Of a DNA stretch of 64,000 nucleotides, positions 10,450-22,067 are shown piece by piece (within the stretch, counting starts at the first letter, position 1; each line of letters begins with the position of its first letter). Where the stretch lies: NCBI GenBank assembly GCA_030704615.1, contig CM060732.1, positions 19,284,001 to 19,348,000 on the forward strand, read 5' to 3'. The notes under the pieces were generated by a model. That model made no database searches, was not told where the DNA came from, and worked only from the letters and a program-made list of their open reading frames with translations. Source of the stretch: Takakia lepidozioides (taxonomy: Eukaryota > Streptophyta > Takakiopsida > Takakiales > Takakiaceae). Both the position numbers and the translations under genes were made by a program.

Positions 10450-11680
10450 TAGCTAGCACGTCATAGATTATGGTATGGACTGGAATGATCCAGCGAGTCT
10501 TCTTGGTTTATCGTTGAGTGTAATCGCTCAGTTCCATTCATTCCTAATCTGGACCTGGAGTCCCTATGGTTCTCATTGGACCGAACATTGTATATATTCT
10601 CCAGCTTCCTACGGGACTGGCAACATTCTTCATATAAAATTCTTACATCTCAGGCCCCTTTTGCGTGGTCTAAATATGCCCCTTGTGGCCCATTCTTCCT
10701 GAATATGATCATGCCTCCGTATAAGCCATTTTTCTTCAGCCCCCTGGCATTCATTCTTGTGACGTGGCTACTTCAAGTTAAACCCAACGATTCTCAAAGA
10801 CCCCAATACCCTTCAGCTGCTCAAGGATGAGTGGTCAGCCTTGGGTTCAGATTTCTCTTCTCCAACTCTATCTTTTCTGCACAAAATCCAAGCCATTAGG
10901 AAACTAGGCCCACAATCCCTCTCTCGTACTTCGTTGGTTTTTGCTAGATCGCATAGGTTGAAAGCCCTGATCACCAAATGCCTCAAGCATTGTCAATGGA
11001 GAATCGAATCCAATAGGCTGGGTCCGCTAACTATGGAGTCTTACCTCGCCGCCAAACGTAACTTGGCAGAGCTTTCCAAAGATAAGGGGAACTTCCTGAG
11101 AATTAAGGCGGGAGTTAACTGGTCATTGAAAGGGGATTAAAAGATATTTTATCCAAAAAGCCAAGCAGAGACGCGAGAGTACCTTGTTCAGCTCCATCAC
11201 AAATTCTTCCGCATGCTCTTTGCACATGGCTTCTCCGGCAGCTCTTCACTTTTCCAAGCTCTTTTCCATCCATCCCGGTGATCTTCCTCCCTTCGCTTCC
11301 AGAGCTGAAGTGCTAAGCTCTTATCTCTCCCTGATCCCCCCCACGCCCCTTCTCCACTCTCGAGCATTCTCAAAGCTGTGGAGGCCCTCAGTCCACATAA
11401 AACACCTGGTTTAGATGGACTCCCGCTGGAGTTCTAATATTTCAAGGAATTGTGGGAGGTGGTCGGGGAGGATTTCCTGAATATGGCTAATGGTGTCCTG
11501 GCTAAAGGGATTATGCCTCACAACTATCTGAGGGTATTATCACTCTCATACACAAGAAAAGGGACTGAGGGAACCCGGCGAACTATAGACCCATTATTTT
11601 GTTAAATTCCACTTACAAGATTATAGCGAAGGCTTTTGTCCTTCGTTTGCAACCTCTTCTGTCCAAGCTCATTCGCCGGC
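10450..11680 (+). pseudogene. LINE ORF2 fragment (endonuclease end to RT start)
   Basis: Plus-strand frames match the minus-strand LINE at 61-63 kb. YFKLNPTILKDPNTLQLLKD (about 10770-10830) corresponds to the linker after the AP-type endonuclease. SYLAAKRNLAEL and RIKAGVNWSLKGD (about 11040-11137) correspond to AYKDAKRNLSTLL and RVKAGVNWSLKRE in the other copy. HKTPGLDGLPLEF (about 11397-11435) and LLNSTYKIIAKAFVLRLQPL (about 11600-11665) are RT-domain motifs. Several frame changes and stops show decay. It stops near 11680, in the RT, where a different LINE begins; the catalytic part of this RT is absent, but the 3' end of the same family reappears at 15.1 kb. Confidence 0.82.
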
Positions 11681-11711
11681 CAAAGCAGCATTCACCAGCA
11701 CACTCACCACA

Positions 11712-13064
11712 ATGCTTACAAGCTATGGCGAACAACACCAAATTCTCAGTGACCCCCAAGAAGGATTCCGAGCTACGTGTAGTACAACAAGACAAATGCA
11801 ATATGTTCTATCCGCCCTCAAAGACGCTAAACTTACAAAGCAAGACATATATCTCTTATATATCGACTTTAAAAATGCCTTCGGCTCCTTAGATCATGCT
11901 AGGTTACTCGCCATCATGCTTGATCTTGGGTACCCCACTGATGCCGTCCAACTTATAGGAAACATCTACACAAACAATACCACTGAATACTTTGGTGCCT
12001 ACTATGGCTCCACCCCGCCTATCTCCATCCTCCGAGGAACCATCCAAGGAGACACCCTAAGTCCTTACCTATTCATAATCTTCCTAGAACCCCTATTCCG
12101 ATGGCTAGCATGTGGCAAACTTGGGTATCAATACAAAACCTCCTCAAGTGACATCTCAGCTGCAGCATATGCAGACGATCTCGCCATCCTGGCACACAAA
12201 CCACAACACCTAAACCGACAAGCTAACAAACTATTTAGATTCAATCTATGTCAGGCATGGAACTCAACTTACACAAATGCGCCATCACTAGCGCCACATA
12301 TCACAATCGGCTCACTAAAGCAGCCATAGCCTCACATTGCAAACTCTACGTACACTACCAAAACACACTTTTCCCCTTCCTGGGACCAGATGAGCCATAC
12401 ACCTACCTGGGTATCCAATTAGTACCCTCCCTCACTTGGCACATCCAAAAAAGACTCTATATAATCCAAACTCGCTACCAAAAGTCTGGCCCTGCTCAAA
12501 TCCCCAATTGCCATCCGTCCGAAACTATCAATTATTCAATCCGTACTACAAACACAAATTCAAGACTCATTTCATGCCGCACCCTTCTCCCTACCAGACA
12601 TCAAAAAACTTGATAAAAACATTATTCAATTTACAAAGCGCGTATGTGGTTTACCAACTAGTACCCCTAATGCCCTCACGCAACTCCCAACTGACAGCTA
12701 CGGAATCGGTTCTAGCCCATTAATCATATCATATGCTCGCACATTAGGCACACAATTAAAAGAAGCACTCAACGATCCTGGACGTCTCGGTATCATTTAT
12801 CAGGGCCTCCTCAAATACCTCGCATTAAAATACAATGGCCTTTACTCACTATCATCTTTGCACCCTCAGGCCTGCCTACACTCCCCTACTGCCCGCACAC
12901 TACTCATCCTACGCCAAATGAAAATTAGCATACAAACCGACCTGCCAGATTACCTTAACACCTCGTCACCCCTAGAACGCGCATGGCTCACAAGCCCTTT
13001 CTTATCATAATTCGACATCTCTCATCTGAAACAAAAGATCCCCATCCTCACCTATTTCAAAATC
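11712..13064 (+). pseudogene. Reverse transcriptase of the chromodomain LINE
   Basis: From 11712 the frame reads QEGFRA.CSTTRQMQYVL, then YLLYIDFKNAFGSLDHARLL (motif A with catalytic Asp), GTIQGDTLSPYLFIIFLEPL (motif B, the QGDxLSPxLF signature) and AAAYADDLAILAHK (motif C, Y-A-D-D). A frame change near 12250 leads into GMELNLHKCAIT and YTYLGIQLVPSLTWHI (thumb region). A further frame change near 12620 continues to about 13060. All catalytic aspartates are present, so the domain was active recently enough to keep them. Two frame shifts and a stop near 13007 break it. The N-terminal part of the usual RT ORF is missing. Confidence 0.85.
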
Positions 13065-13562
13065 GATTGACGTTTGGGTTTTGACTCCTATTATGGCTTC
13101 AATGATGTATGCATCATTATTGTCATCATTGTGTGGAGAAGGTGGGGGGGACGCTGTGGTGAGTGGTTGGGAGTTGGTTGGGAGTGGGTGGGGGAGCCTT
13201 GCGTATTAGATGAGGGGTTGAATGGCATATGTAAGTTGTGGTCAGGTTCGGTATGTTGTGTGTTAGGTAGATGAGAGGGGGGGTCGGGTTCTGTGACTGC
13301 GGGGGTATTGGCTGGATATGCCATTTTAAGCGTGTGGTAGATGGAGGTAGTAGGGGTAGATCGGTACTGGGGGAGCAGGTCTTGAACCGTATGGGGATAG
13401 TAGAGACATGGGAGATCGCATTGGAGGGTGCAAGCTGCCGAGGGATGACAGAAGAGGGTTCGGAGATGGTACAAGTATCGAGTGGTTTTGGTCGTAGCTC
13501 GGGAGAATTTAAGAGCGCGCTTGGTTTTAAAAGTCGATGGCCGGGTGATAAGTTGGGTGAGG
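13065..13562 (-). other. Inverted segment inside the chromodomain LINE
   Basis: Read on the minus strand this stretch gives a Pro/Thr-rich linker ending AYIIEAIIGVKTQTSID at 13065. That matches AFIIEAILGMKTLTTID in the related fragment at 29.2-29.7 kb. In that fragment the next residues are TFGATRMHTYYYCK. Here the equivalent continuation (FGATCIDTYYHCK) is found on the plus strand starting at about 13563. So the ~500-bp block between the two points is reversed relative to the rest of the element. Confidence 0.8.
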
Positions 13563-14095
13563 GCTTCGGTGCCACCTGTATTGACACATACTACCACTGT
13601 AAATGGGCTGGTTACTCCTCAGAAGACAACACATGGCAGATAAAAGATGACCTATTTGGCCCACATGACGATTGCGACCCCGAACACAATCTTGCCCTTC
13701 TCACCTCCTTCCATAAACATACTAACACGGACTACTTAACACACATTCACCAACAACACACCATCCCCGCCCAACCTACAGATAGTCGATACATTCACCA
13801 GCCAATTTGTGCCCCTAACGTACACATCTGCATAACTGAGTGTAACCCCGACAAAGATGTCAAGCATGACCAACCACTAATTCACATGGGCCCCTGCCTT
13901 TCCAATATTTACGCTCAACACGGCTGCTTCATTGGCCTCATTCCTAATAATAGATTAACATGGTTGTGGGAGAAGTATTCTGCTGCAAAAATCGAACCCA
14001 CAGCCGACCCTATCCACATCGCCCATACCCCCCCTTCTGGTTTATACACCCCGTCCTGGACCCCCCTGTACCCAGACCAGTCCGAAACCTTCTGA
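13563..14095 (+). pseudogene. Chromodomain and linker of the LINE polyprotein
   Basis: FGATCIDTYYHCKWAGYSSE followed by DNTWQIKDDL is the core of a chromodomain: the aromatic-rich Y-Y-x-x-K-W-x-G-Y strand and the D-N-T-W..E/D..L helix start. Chromodomains bind methylated histone tails and in other retroelements help target integration. The linker continues with HICITECNPDKDVKHDQP and NRLTWLWEKY, which looks conserved in sequence style but has no domain name I can give. The frame ends at a TGA (14093-14095), while the reading continues in another frame from about 13990. The N-terminal part of the chromodomain lies across the inversion breakpoint. Confidence 0.75.
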
Positions 14096-14999
14096 CCACT
14101 CTGATCAGAGAAGCAAATAAACAAGTTGCAGCCACCATCAGCCACACCAAAGTACACATCCAAAAATGGACTCAATCAAATGTATTGCACCATAAACTCT
14201 CAAATCATTTATGGCTAACCAAAGCTATCACTGATGCACAAATCCGACAAACACTCAAATTCAGATACACCCAATACATGGGTCACCAGCGAAACACATC
14301 TTCTGGCCGCATATGTTTCCATCCCCACACTGCACATTGTGTTCAACCACTCACCAAGCTCGTGACACCTGGCCACATCTCCTCAGCCAATGTACGCACC
14401 CAATCATACATGGTCTTCATATCACGCGACACAACCAGACAGTCTGGCATCTCCATAAGCTCTTTTTAAACCATGCTGAAACCAAATGGTTCTCGTTCAT
14501 AAATGCTGGTACCTACCAAGGTCGGCCACCCAACCACACTGTGCTACCCTGGCTGCTACCATGCATATGTACCCGATCACCATGCTCATGCCCTACTAGG
14601 CTTTGCCCGGACATACTCCTTGTACAAGGCCTACCCATTAACACCCTACCCCCCCACCTCACCATCCCCACAATTCACCATTCATTTCATCGAATTCACA
14701 TTTTGCCACGATCGTTATCCCAATGACTCGATTTTAGAAAAACGTAAAAAATATGCCCTGCTTATCCTTGCAATCCGACGGTATGGCTGGAGAACTAGCC
14801 CATTAACCGTTATCACCGCCGATACTCGAGGCGGCATTCATAACGCCAGTATCAATGACATACATGATAACTTCAAAATTCCCACTCTTCCCATCCACAA
14901 ATGCTTCACAGCAATTCACCTCACGACACTCCGTTCACTCACAGCTATTATCACCAACAAACGCCAACTGGAATCCGGCACTTCAAACGCATCCTAGGT
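14096..14999 (+). pseudogene. Zinc finger and restriction-like endonuclease of the LINE
   Basis: The frame from about 14313 has a Cys-Cys-His-Cys finger: CTLCSTTHQARDTWPHLLSQ followed by C, then HGLHITRHNQTVWHLHKLF. It continues FSFINAGTYQG and CPDILLVQGLP, where the P-D is a nuclease active-site position. A frame change near 14640 leads to FTIHFIEFTFCHDRYP (the E...D element of the PD-(D/E)XK-like fold) and PLTVITADTRGGIH, ending at a TAG at 14995. This is the C-terminal RLE module that nicks target DNA for target-primed reverse transcription. Only one frame shift separates the finger from the catalytic half. Confidence 0.72.
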
Positions 15000-15105
15000 C
15001 CCCCAGGGTACCACAGACTCCCCTACTTTCTACCATAAGACACATTTCTTTTTATAGGGCCCACCCCCGAGAGGGGGCAATAGCCGCAAGGCGAATTGGC
15101 TCCTA

Positions 15106-15995
15106 GTTACGCCGGCTTCGGCCGGAGTCTTCTCTCTGGAATCGAGATGTTCTGGGATCTTTCAAGGCTCAGCTCCTTGTATGCAAAAGGTGTTGTATGG
15201 GGTTCAGTCAGACTTAGTGTCTGAAGCCCGGAAATCTTGGTTGGTGTTGTCTACAGCTCTTCTCAGGTGTGGGAGCAGGGGGAGAGCCCAGCTGCTTGCA
15301 ACCTTCGATAACTCTTGGGGTAAAGGAAATATCATCTGCAAACGGCTTTGAGATACACAAATTGAGTGGAACGACGCTTTCTCGCCATGCTGGAAGTGTT
15401 GTTAGTGCCAAGCGCTCTCCAAATGATGTAGATGAGGCAAAGGTGAACCGGCGTCATCGGCGTAGCCTTAGAAAAGGCAAGTCCAAGGCTCAACTGTCTT
15501 TCGATCAGCCCTGGACTTGTTGTGACTGCCCTAACGCCATAGAAGGGAAACCTATGCAAGCACCAAGTGAAGGTGTACATGTTGCGGCCACATGTACCAG
15601 AGGGTTTAATTGTCCGAACTTGTGGAACACGACTTGGGACACTCAATGGGGGCATGGCCAAGCTGCTCGACCTTGATCCCATGTCCGCTGCGGAGCCCCT
15701 GTGTGACACAGATCCCATGTGTCGCATTGATCCCCCTGTCTTGGGCGAGCAGCAGCCCCGCCATGAATCGGAGGCAATGTAGTGCAGCTTATTGTAGGCT
15801 GGCTCCCCTTATCTTAATCAGTCCAATCGCTTGGTCTCTTCAGATCGGCTTCTTCTTCTCCCTCTTTCTAATCTGAACAGTTGATCCGGAGCGGTGTCTT
15901 GTTTGTCAACCTTCATGGCTTTTGTAAGGTTATTTTTTCCTTACCCTCCTTTATTAATAAAATTTTCAGGTCCACTGTCCCTGTTGTCTAAAAAA
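15106..15995 (+). pseudogene. 3' end of the interrupted LINE
   Basis: LVSEARKSWLVLSTALLRCG followed by SRGRAQLLATFDN (about 15205-15310) is homologous to LLTEGRKAWLTVCAAVSRTS and HRGRKLLQDFHD at the C-terminus of the minus-strand LINE near 54.4 kb. So this is the end of ORF2 of the same LINE family as 10450-11680. The remainder is a 3' UTR ending in TTTATTAATAAAATTTT and an A-rich run (AAAAAAGAAAAGG near 15990). The RT core and zinc-binding region between the two parts are absent. Confidence 0.65.
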
Positions 15996-16012
15996 GAAAA
16001 GGAAAACGAAGA

Positions 16013-16335
16013 GCAACTGGAAACCTTAATTGAACTCCATGTTCTCGATACATTTCACATGAACAAGCCTTGCTATAAGGTTAAGTACCACTTGGCCTCA
16101 GTGTGTTTCCTTTAAAAAAATAAAAAAACAGTAAACAGAACCTTAATCGAAGTACATGTTTCCAACAAACTTCATGGGAACAACCCCTAGGTAATATAAG
16201 GTCAAGTACAACTTAGCCTGGGGGGTGGGTCCCTTTTAAAAATTGAAAAAAAACAGTAAACGGGAACCTTAATCGAAGTACATGTTCCCAATAAATTTCA
16301 TGGCAACAACCCATGATAGAAGGTGAAGTACTTAC
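16013..16335. repeat. ~122-bp tandem repeat, three units
   Basis: Units near 16018, 16139 and 16263 share ACCTTAATCGAAGTACATGT, the A-rich AAAAAAACAGTAAAC junction and AGGTxAAGTACxACTTAGCC. The first unit is the most diverged. Directly follows the LINE 3' end, and each unit carries an A-rich stretch at its junction. Confidence 0.85.
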
Positions 16336-17700
16336 TTATTAGTCGTACCCTGCAGAAGGACCTGCAGAAGGATAGGGCCACCAAAATGATGGCAGATGCT
16401 GACAACTGTTTCTGACCTCCTTGATGACTGGGGCCTTTTATCCACCACAATGACCAGGATCTGGGGAAAACTTATTTTCTTACCATTCAAGGCAGGCATT
16501 GAAAGATCAGCAGAGCGATAGGATGCTCAACTTCCCCAGAAACCTTGATGCTTGTTAGGGCTATAACTAAATAGGTTGCAACCGAGCTGGAACAGCGGCT
16601 GCGATCCTTGCTTTCAAGTACGTTTATTAGTCAGCCTCAGCTGCATGGAAAGGGCAACCTTGTCCAGATTCTGAAAGGCTGACACAGCCCTGCCCCATCA
16701 TGGCAGCCTTTGACTACCTCCTCATCGCCTGCACCCTAGAGTTCCTTGTCTCGGTGGAGCTTTCGGCACCAATAACACGTAGAGACGTTGGTTTTCGCAC
16801 ACTGGACTCTGAAGCAGCTGTATACTGTATACCTAGCTACTCCAGGTGGGGCTCGGGCCCCCCGGTGGGTGTAGGTACCCGCACAGACACCTGCACACGG
16901 CTCTTCATTATTCTCCACACAAAACACCCCACTGTACAAACGTCCGCACTTTACAGACCATCCGACACACCTCTCTCCACTAGAACCTGGAATTCTGACA
17001 CCAGCTCCTCACTCTCTCATCCCTGTTGCACAGGTCCAGATTCAGCTTCCTCAGCTGCTAAAACCTTCTGGAGAGAGAGTGTCGAAATCTCACTCGACAC
17101 ATCCTACCTCCTCATCCCTCTGCCTAAATTAATATGCTCCCAAAGTCCTTGGAAAACAAAAATCCACTAAAGGAGAGTGGACATCTAAAGGCTGTGGGTA
17201 GCTGCTCACGATGGATCCGCCCAGCAAGCGAGAGGAACAGGCAGGACGACGCGGCGCTTCAAGAGCGTGGGCCCACGCCCCATCCCTCCGCGATCCGCAA
17301 TCTCGCAGCACCAAAGACGGCGCCCTCTCCTTGCGTCCGCTGGTCGCCCACTCGTTCCTCTTCGCCATCTTTCCAACGATCTTCAAAACATCGGGAAATT
17401 TAAAAAAAAAACAAAGATTTTGGGGTTTGCGTAGCCTGCATTGGACAAAGTCAAACTTGGGTTGCGATGGTGGACACTGCCCCACGTCGACACTATCTAG
17501 TCGTCATTATGACTAACTCAGTTGTCAGGGACAGTCGAGGTGACGGGTCACCTTGACTGCGACTGTGCTGACCTGTCATATTTGAAATCGAAATAAAAAA
17601 TGACGATATATTGTCGCTGCGCGGGTGGGTGCTGGGTCGACTTGAGGTCAGCGGCCGGTGGACGTGGGCATGGACTCCGTGAGGGGGACGAGGGCCTTGC
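16336..17700. other. No gene recognised
   Basis: No frame shows a recognisable domain or convincing splice structure. The part from about 17200 to 17700 is GC-richer and leads into the TATA-like box of the next gene, so it may hold its promoter. Confidence 0.35.
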
Positions 17701-17714
17701 CCTGCAGCTGCGGG

Positions 17715-17722
17715 TATAAGAG
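17715..17722 (+). promoter_or_regulatory. TATA-like box of the peptide gene
   Basis: TATAAGAG lies 73 bp before the ATG at 17795. This spacing suits a TATA box with a short 5' UTR. It supports 17795 as a real gene start. Confidence 0.45.
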
Positions 17723-17794
17723 CCAGATTCGGCGAGCAAGCTTGGCAGACAAAGAGAGAGTGCAAGCTTTTCCTCGCTGTGAGATTTGTGAGAG

Positions 17795-19142
17795 ATGGGT
17801 GCCGGCCAGTGTGTTAGGGTGGGCAGGACGGTGTTGAACGTGATGATAGCGGTATGGTTGATGGTGGAGATGGTAGATGCTGCTCGCTCAGGTTTGAGCT
17901 CTGGAGAGAGAGAGAGAGAGAATTTGGAAGTTGTAGAGACCCTTCTTGTTGTATCGTTGTGGGACTGGAGTTATCGAGGTTCTGGGGATGCTGGAACGAG
18001 GCTGGAATTCATGCTTATTTTGCCAGTTTAGCATAGATGTGTGGAGAGTTACATTTTACGTTTGTCACAAGTATTCACATGTGATGTAATTTCGTTGTCA
18101 TTTGAATGTAGTCCATGAACCCAGTCATATTTTTCTAGAACCCGGGGAAAGATGAAAGTAAGATACCGTTGTGTACATGGAAAACCTTTCGACCAATCTG
18201 GGAAAGCTTGCAAACCCACGCAACCTCTAGAGAGCAATCTGTTCGAGCCTGCTGTATCAGGCTGTAGAGGCTGCTGGGACCCTTCCGGAGCATATTGGCA
18301 GCGAATTGAATTTCAGCATGACAAAGCTCCTGCCAGCCATATGGACACAAGTACTTGAAGATCAGATTTTAGCTCTAACATACACAAGAAAACCTCTGCA
18401 CGTTGTCACCGAGTCTCCCATGGTGGGCGTGAGCTGAGATAACGTGTTTTCTTTTGACAGCAGTTCGCATGGATACCAAGGGATCGAACATTAAGGTGGT
18501 CCAGGCACAGAAAACAATCACCGGCCCGTTGCGGTACGCTGGGATGGTAGATTTGCATGACATGCCCGGTATTCAAAAGGTACAATTTATATTTCAAAAA
18601 TAATTATGTTCTTGAGGGCCTGCCAATAGTTACTGACCTCCTGCCCTGATCATGAATCCGTCTAATTAGATGTGAACAGACCTCTACAATAGTCCTGCAG
18701 CCTGTCTACTGGATTACGTTTGCATCCATGATTAACCATCATCCTGCATCATTCTCCGAGGTCTCTGGATGTTCTTCCCGAGTAAAGGTAAGAGGTGTCC
18801 AACAATTAAATTATGGTCACCAGCATGGACTCACCAGCATTGTGCACGCATCAATTTACACTCGTGTTCTAATCACTGTAAGACCAAACACCAACTCACG
18901 ACCCCGGACTAAATCAACTGATTCTTGACATTGTGCACCCGTAGGTGAATCTGCAAACCACCATGGCCAGGAGTCCGAGTGCAAGCCCTACTATCGTCGA
19001 GACAAAGTCCACATGGAATTCAGGGGTCCAACATGCCGGAAATGTGGAGGAAGAAATACTTGAGGGGAGGTCTCTTCGATTCAGTGACTACAATGAACCA
19101 AAGCATCACCCCCCGCAAGAGCCCCCCAAGCTGACGGACTAA
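17795..19142 (+). CDS. Candidate RGF/GLV (CLEL)-type secreted peptide precursor
   Basis: Proposed spliced gene: exon 1 17795-17891 (donor CAG|GTTTGA), exon 2 18461-18579 (acceptor GACAG, donor AAG|GTACAA), exon 3 18945-19142 (acceptor CGTAG, stop TAA). The phases fit and give 137 residues. Exon 1 encodes a signal-peptide-like start: basic residues, then TVLNVMIAVWLMVEM, then VDAARS with a plausible cleavage after Ala. The middle is hydrophilic. Near the C-terminus (19086-19124) is DYNEPKHHPPQEP, which shares Asp-Tyr, Pro5, His7, His8, Pro9 and Pro10 with the RGF/GLV/CLEL signature (DYSNPGHHPPRHN in Arabidopsis RGF1). In that family Tyr after Asp is sulfated, a Pro is hydroxylated, and the peptide signals through LRR receptor kinases. 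Oddities: no terminal Asn, and a 6-residue tail (PKLTD region). Splice sites are inferred; a small extra exon ending at AAAG|GTAAGA near 18793 is possible. Confidence 0.45.
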
Positions 19143-22055
19143 CACGTCCCTGGAGTTTGAACCTGGACGTGGTGGGATTAGCTCTATATCTATCTTTTGG
19201 AGATGGTGGGAGAGTGATCTGGTGGCATAGATTAATAGAAATGACAGACAGTGCAATATAAATGAGAAGATGATGACGGATAGAAAGATAGATGCGCGGT
19301 GAGGTGGATGGGAGGACTGGACAGTTTCCAGTACAGTGCGTAGTGCAGTTTGGTAGAGATAGGATCTGTACAAAGCTTTGCTAGAAGTAGGGTATGTACA
19401 AATCTCTGCATTGAAGTGTTTCAAATGTTCTACTTGTGAATTACAGTGGACGGACGGAATATGAGAAGAGGATTGTAATACGGACCCTTGAAATGTAACC
19501 TTCCTCTAGATTTTTGTACATCTTGTCTGATCTGAAATCTCGACACTGCCTGACCTAGTGATCACATCTTTGATCTCTCTGTGTGTACATCAGTTAGCAC
19601 ACTTCAGCATAATTCGGAAATGGTGACCTGATCTGTATGTTCGACGGGAAGATTTGAATCAATGGACCTCCACGTCAAAAGCTAGTGTACATAACAGAAC
19701 TTGAACTAGCGGTTGTGACGGAGGTATTCTTGAATAGGACAGTCCTAACATCGACCCTGAAGTCAACGTCCCCAAGGTTATCAATGGTGCCTCCAACCTT
19801 GGCATGTGGGGTTTCTTCTCAATGGTTGCAACCCGGCGGTAGGTCTACATAAGGTCGGCATGTTTTTGTTTCCCTGTACATAGACCTAGTTACCCCTAGT
19901 TACATCTTATGGACCTGTTTTGTAGAACTCTGGGGCGGTAACGGAACTTGTGGACAGGTTTTCTGCACAATCACAGAACATGTATGCACACCTGAGGACT
20001 TGATAAGTTTCTCTCGTCCATGGCCCAGTAGTCCGTGATCGAAGATTTTCCACCAGTGCGCCTGTGCGTGCATTCTAGTTATCTAGTATAAGCTCATCGA
20101 GAGGTTTTATATCAGTTTAACACTCTTTTTTCTTGGCTGTATAACACAAACGCGGTGATCCAATATATAGAATGTATGCATTCAAGCTAGAGGTCAAGTT
20201 CATGTATGTGTAGTAGAGATCATGTGCAATTGGTTTTCACCATGATACATTATACATGTCAACTGTCAATGAGACAGTTCGAGCGGAAGCCGAGAATGAG
20301 CGGGAGCCATCTGTGGTTACTGCCAGGCTCCTCATGGTGAGCACTGAACCTAGGATTTGGAAGCCTTGCAGGCATGAATGAAAAACCTTGAGCATCCTTC
20401 GTTCAATGTATACAAAAGGCTTGAAAAGAATGAACAGTGCAACGTACCTAGAGAATCCGGGGGGTTGGTCAACCGAGAAGTACACATCCTACGATTACAC
20501 GGCTTTAAGTGAATGCGAGCTGGTCTACAAGTAGCTAGCTCTTTCTGCATGTAGAGCATGATCCAGTTCATGCTCGATAGTAATCTGCCACATTCAACTT
20601 CGAACTAGCTCGTTTACAAGATGAGGTTGACCGTGTACTAGTAAGTACTACACTCACGCCCAACTCCGCACATACGTGAATCTGCTCGGACTACGATGAC
20701 CCTTGTCGGGGTATGTGCAGCACATAGAGCTGGATTTCTTCCCCTGTAAACTCGAGTGTCTTCTTCCCTCTTTTTCTCTTCCCCTCCTCTCTGATATATT
20801 ATGTATACAATTACATGTAGACTGTACAGTCCAAATTTGTAGCCCCTAATCACTCCAGAGTTTTTCCTCCCTCTCTCTCTTCTGCATCGTTCACGAGATT
20901 TGTCTAGGTAGCTAAGTAGTACAGTGCGTGCCGACAACTTATCTGTAGACAGTCCCTCACGTGTCTAAGGTCTTCCCAGAGAGCATGGGTAGCATGCCCA
21001 GGCCCCAGACAAAGTATGTCCACGTAGCTCACTCTTCCTCAGTACCTGCGGAATGATTGCTCATGCAGGACAAGCTGGATCTGTGTACATACGTGAGAGT
21101 CTCCGCCTGCACTCGCTGCCCTCGAGAAAGCTGGCAGGCCATGGTGATGCATTAAAGTTGTGATGAGCTTGTATAAGTTAAGCTTGTATACTGGATAGGG
21201 CCAAATTCTAGAAACTGAGGAACTTTGAAAGATCACAGGCACTTTTATGTCAACCCTTAGTTGCCCAAGCCCCTTTTCAAAAAAATGGTAAATAAACCTT
21301 GATCACTGGTAGGAAAGGGCCATATCAAGTAGTAAAGCACCCAACAACCATGGAAATTGACCGCTAAAACGTCAGCTAGCTGGATGGGCGGCCCTACAAA
21401 ATCACTTGCAAATTTGCTACATGCTAAAGACAGACTGAAGTCCAACATCCAGTAGGTGGGCTATGAGAATTTTGTTGGCTGAAATCCAATGGGTTATGAG
21501 TTCTGAGCCTCTGTAACAATTCCCCTCCAATTCCCTCCCCACACACACAGAGGTGATTAGAGGGGGACCCACTCAATCAGTTGGCTACACAGAGGAAATC
21601 AATGTTGGGCCCGCCTTGTGATGGACCCGCCATCCATGTCCACCCCTTGCTTGTCTAACCACTAGGGTTAAGCTTAACTCCAAATTTTCAATATAATAGA
21701 GAACAAAATATTGTATTAAGGTACCAAATTGATCAGACATCGCTTACCCTAGATAACCACGGTTAAAAACCACAGCCATTTAGGAATTTCGATAAAATTG
21801 GTGAATTTTTTCCCTAATCTACTAAGGTTGCATACACTATTCATGCTCACAAAAATGGTGTAAGATTCCAATTCCCGCGGCCAAATGCCATGAAATTTTA
21901 GTACAATGTAGGGGACATCAATATATGAATCAAGACTTTTGTTTTGTTTGTTTTGTAGAGTCATTGAGATCTCCCAAATTGCGGGCCAGCGCGGGTGCTT
22001 GGTGCCATTGGAAAGCCCTCGAGGAGGAGGGGTGCACCGGCTTGGTCTCATGATT
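19143..22055. other. Long non-coding stretch
   Basis: About 2.9 kb without a supported gene. Open frames are short and lack recognisable domains. The first few hundred bases would be the 3' UTR and downstream region of the peptide gene. A CT/GA-rich patch lies around 20758-20885. Confidence 0.4.
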
Positions 22056-22067
22056 TTTGGACCGTGG

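Larger units (their letters stand above)
11676..15105 (+). mobile_element. Early-branching LINE with chromodomain and RLE endonuclease
   Basis: A 5'-truncated non-LTR retrotransposon of a different lineage from the flanking LINE. In order it has an RT (11712-13064), an inverted segment (13065-13562), a chromodomain (13563-13680), a conserved linker, a CCHC-type finger and a restriction-like endonuclease (14313-14997). The single-finger plus RLE C-terminus is the known layout of early-branching LINEs such as R2/R4/CRE types, which contrasts with the AP endonuclease of the LINE around it. A ~70-bp non-coding tail follows. It lies between the two parts of another LINE, so it may have inserted there, although no target duplication could be fixed. 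Confidence 0.75.

Noticed and set aside
18138-18156. A 19-bp microexon in the peptide gene
   Set aside because: It lies between an AG and GTAAGA, but the three-exon model already fits in phase without it, and no suitable phase-0 donor was evident in exon 1.
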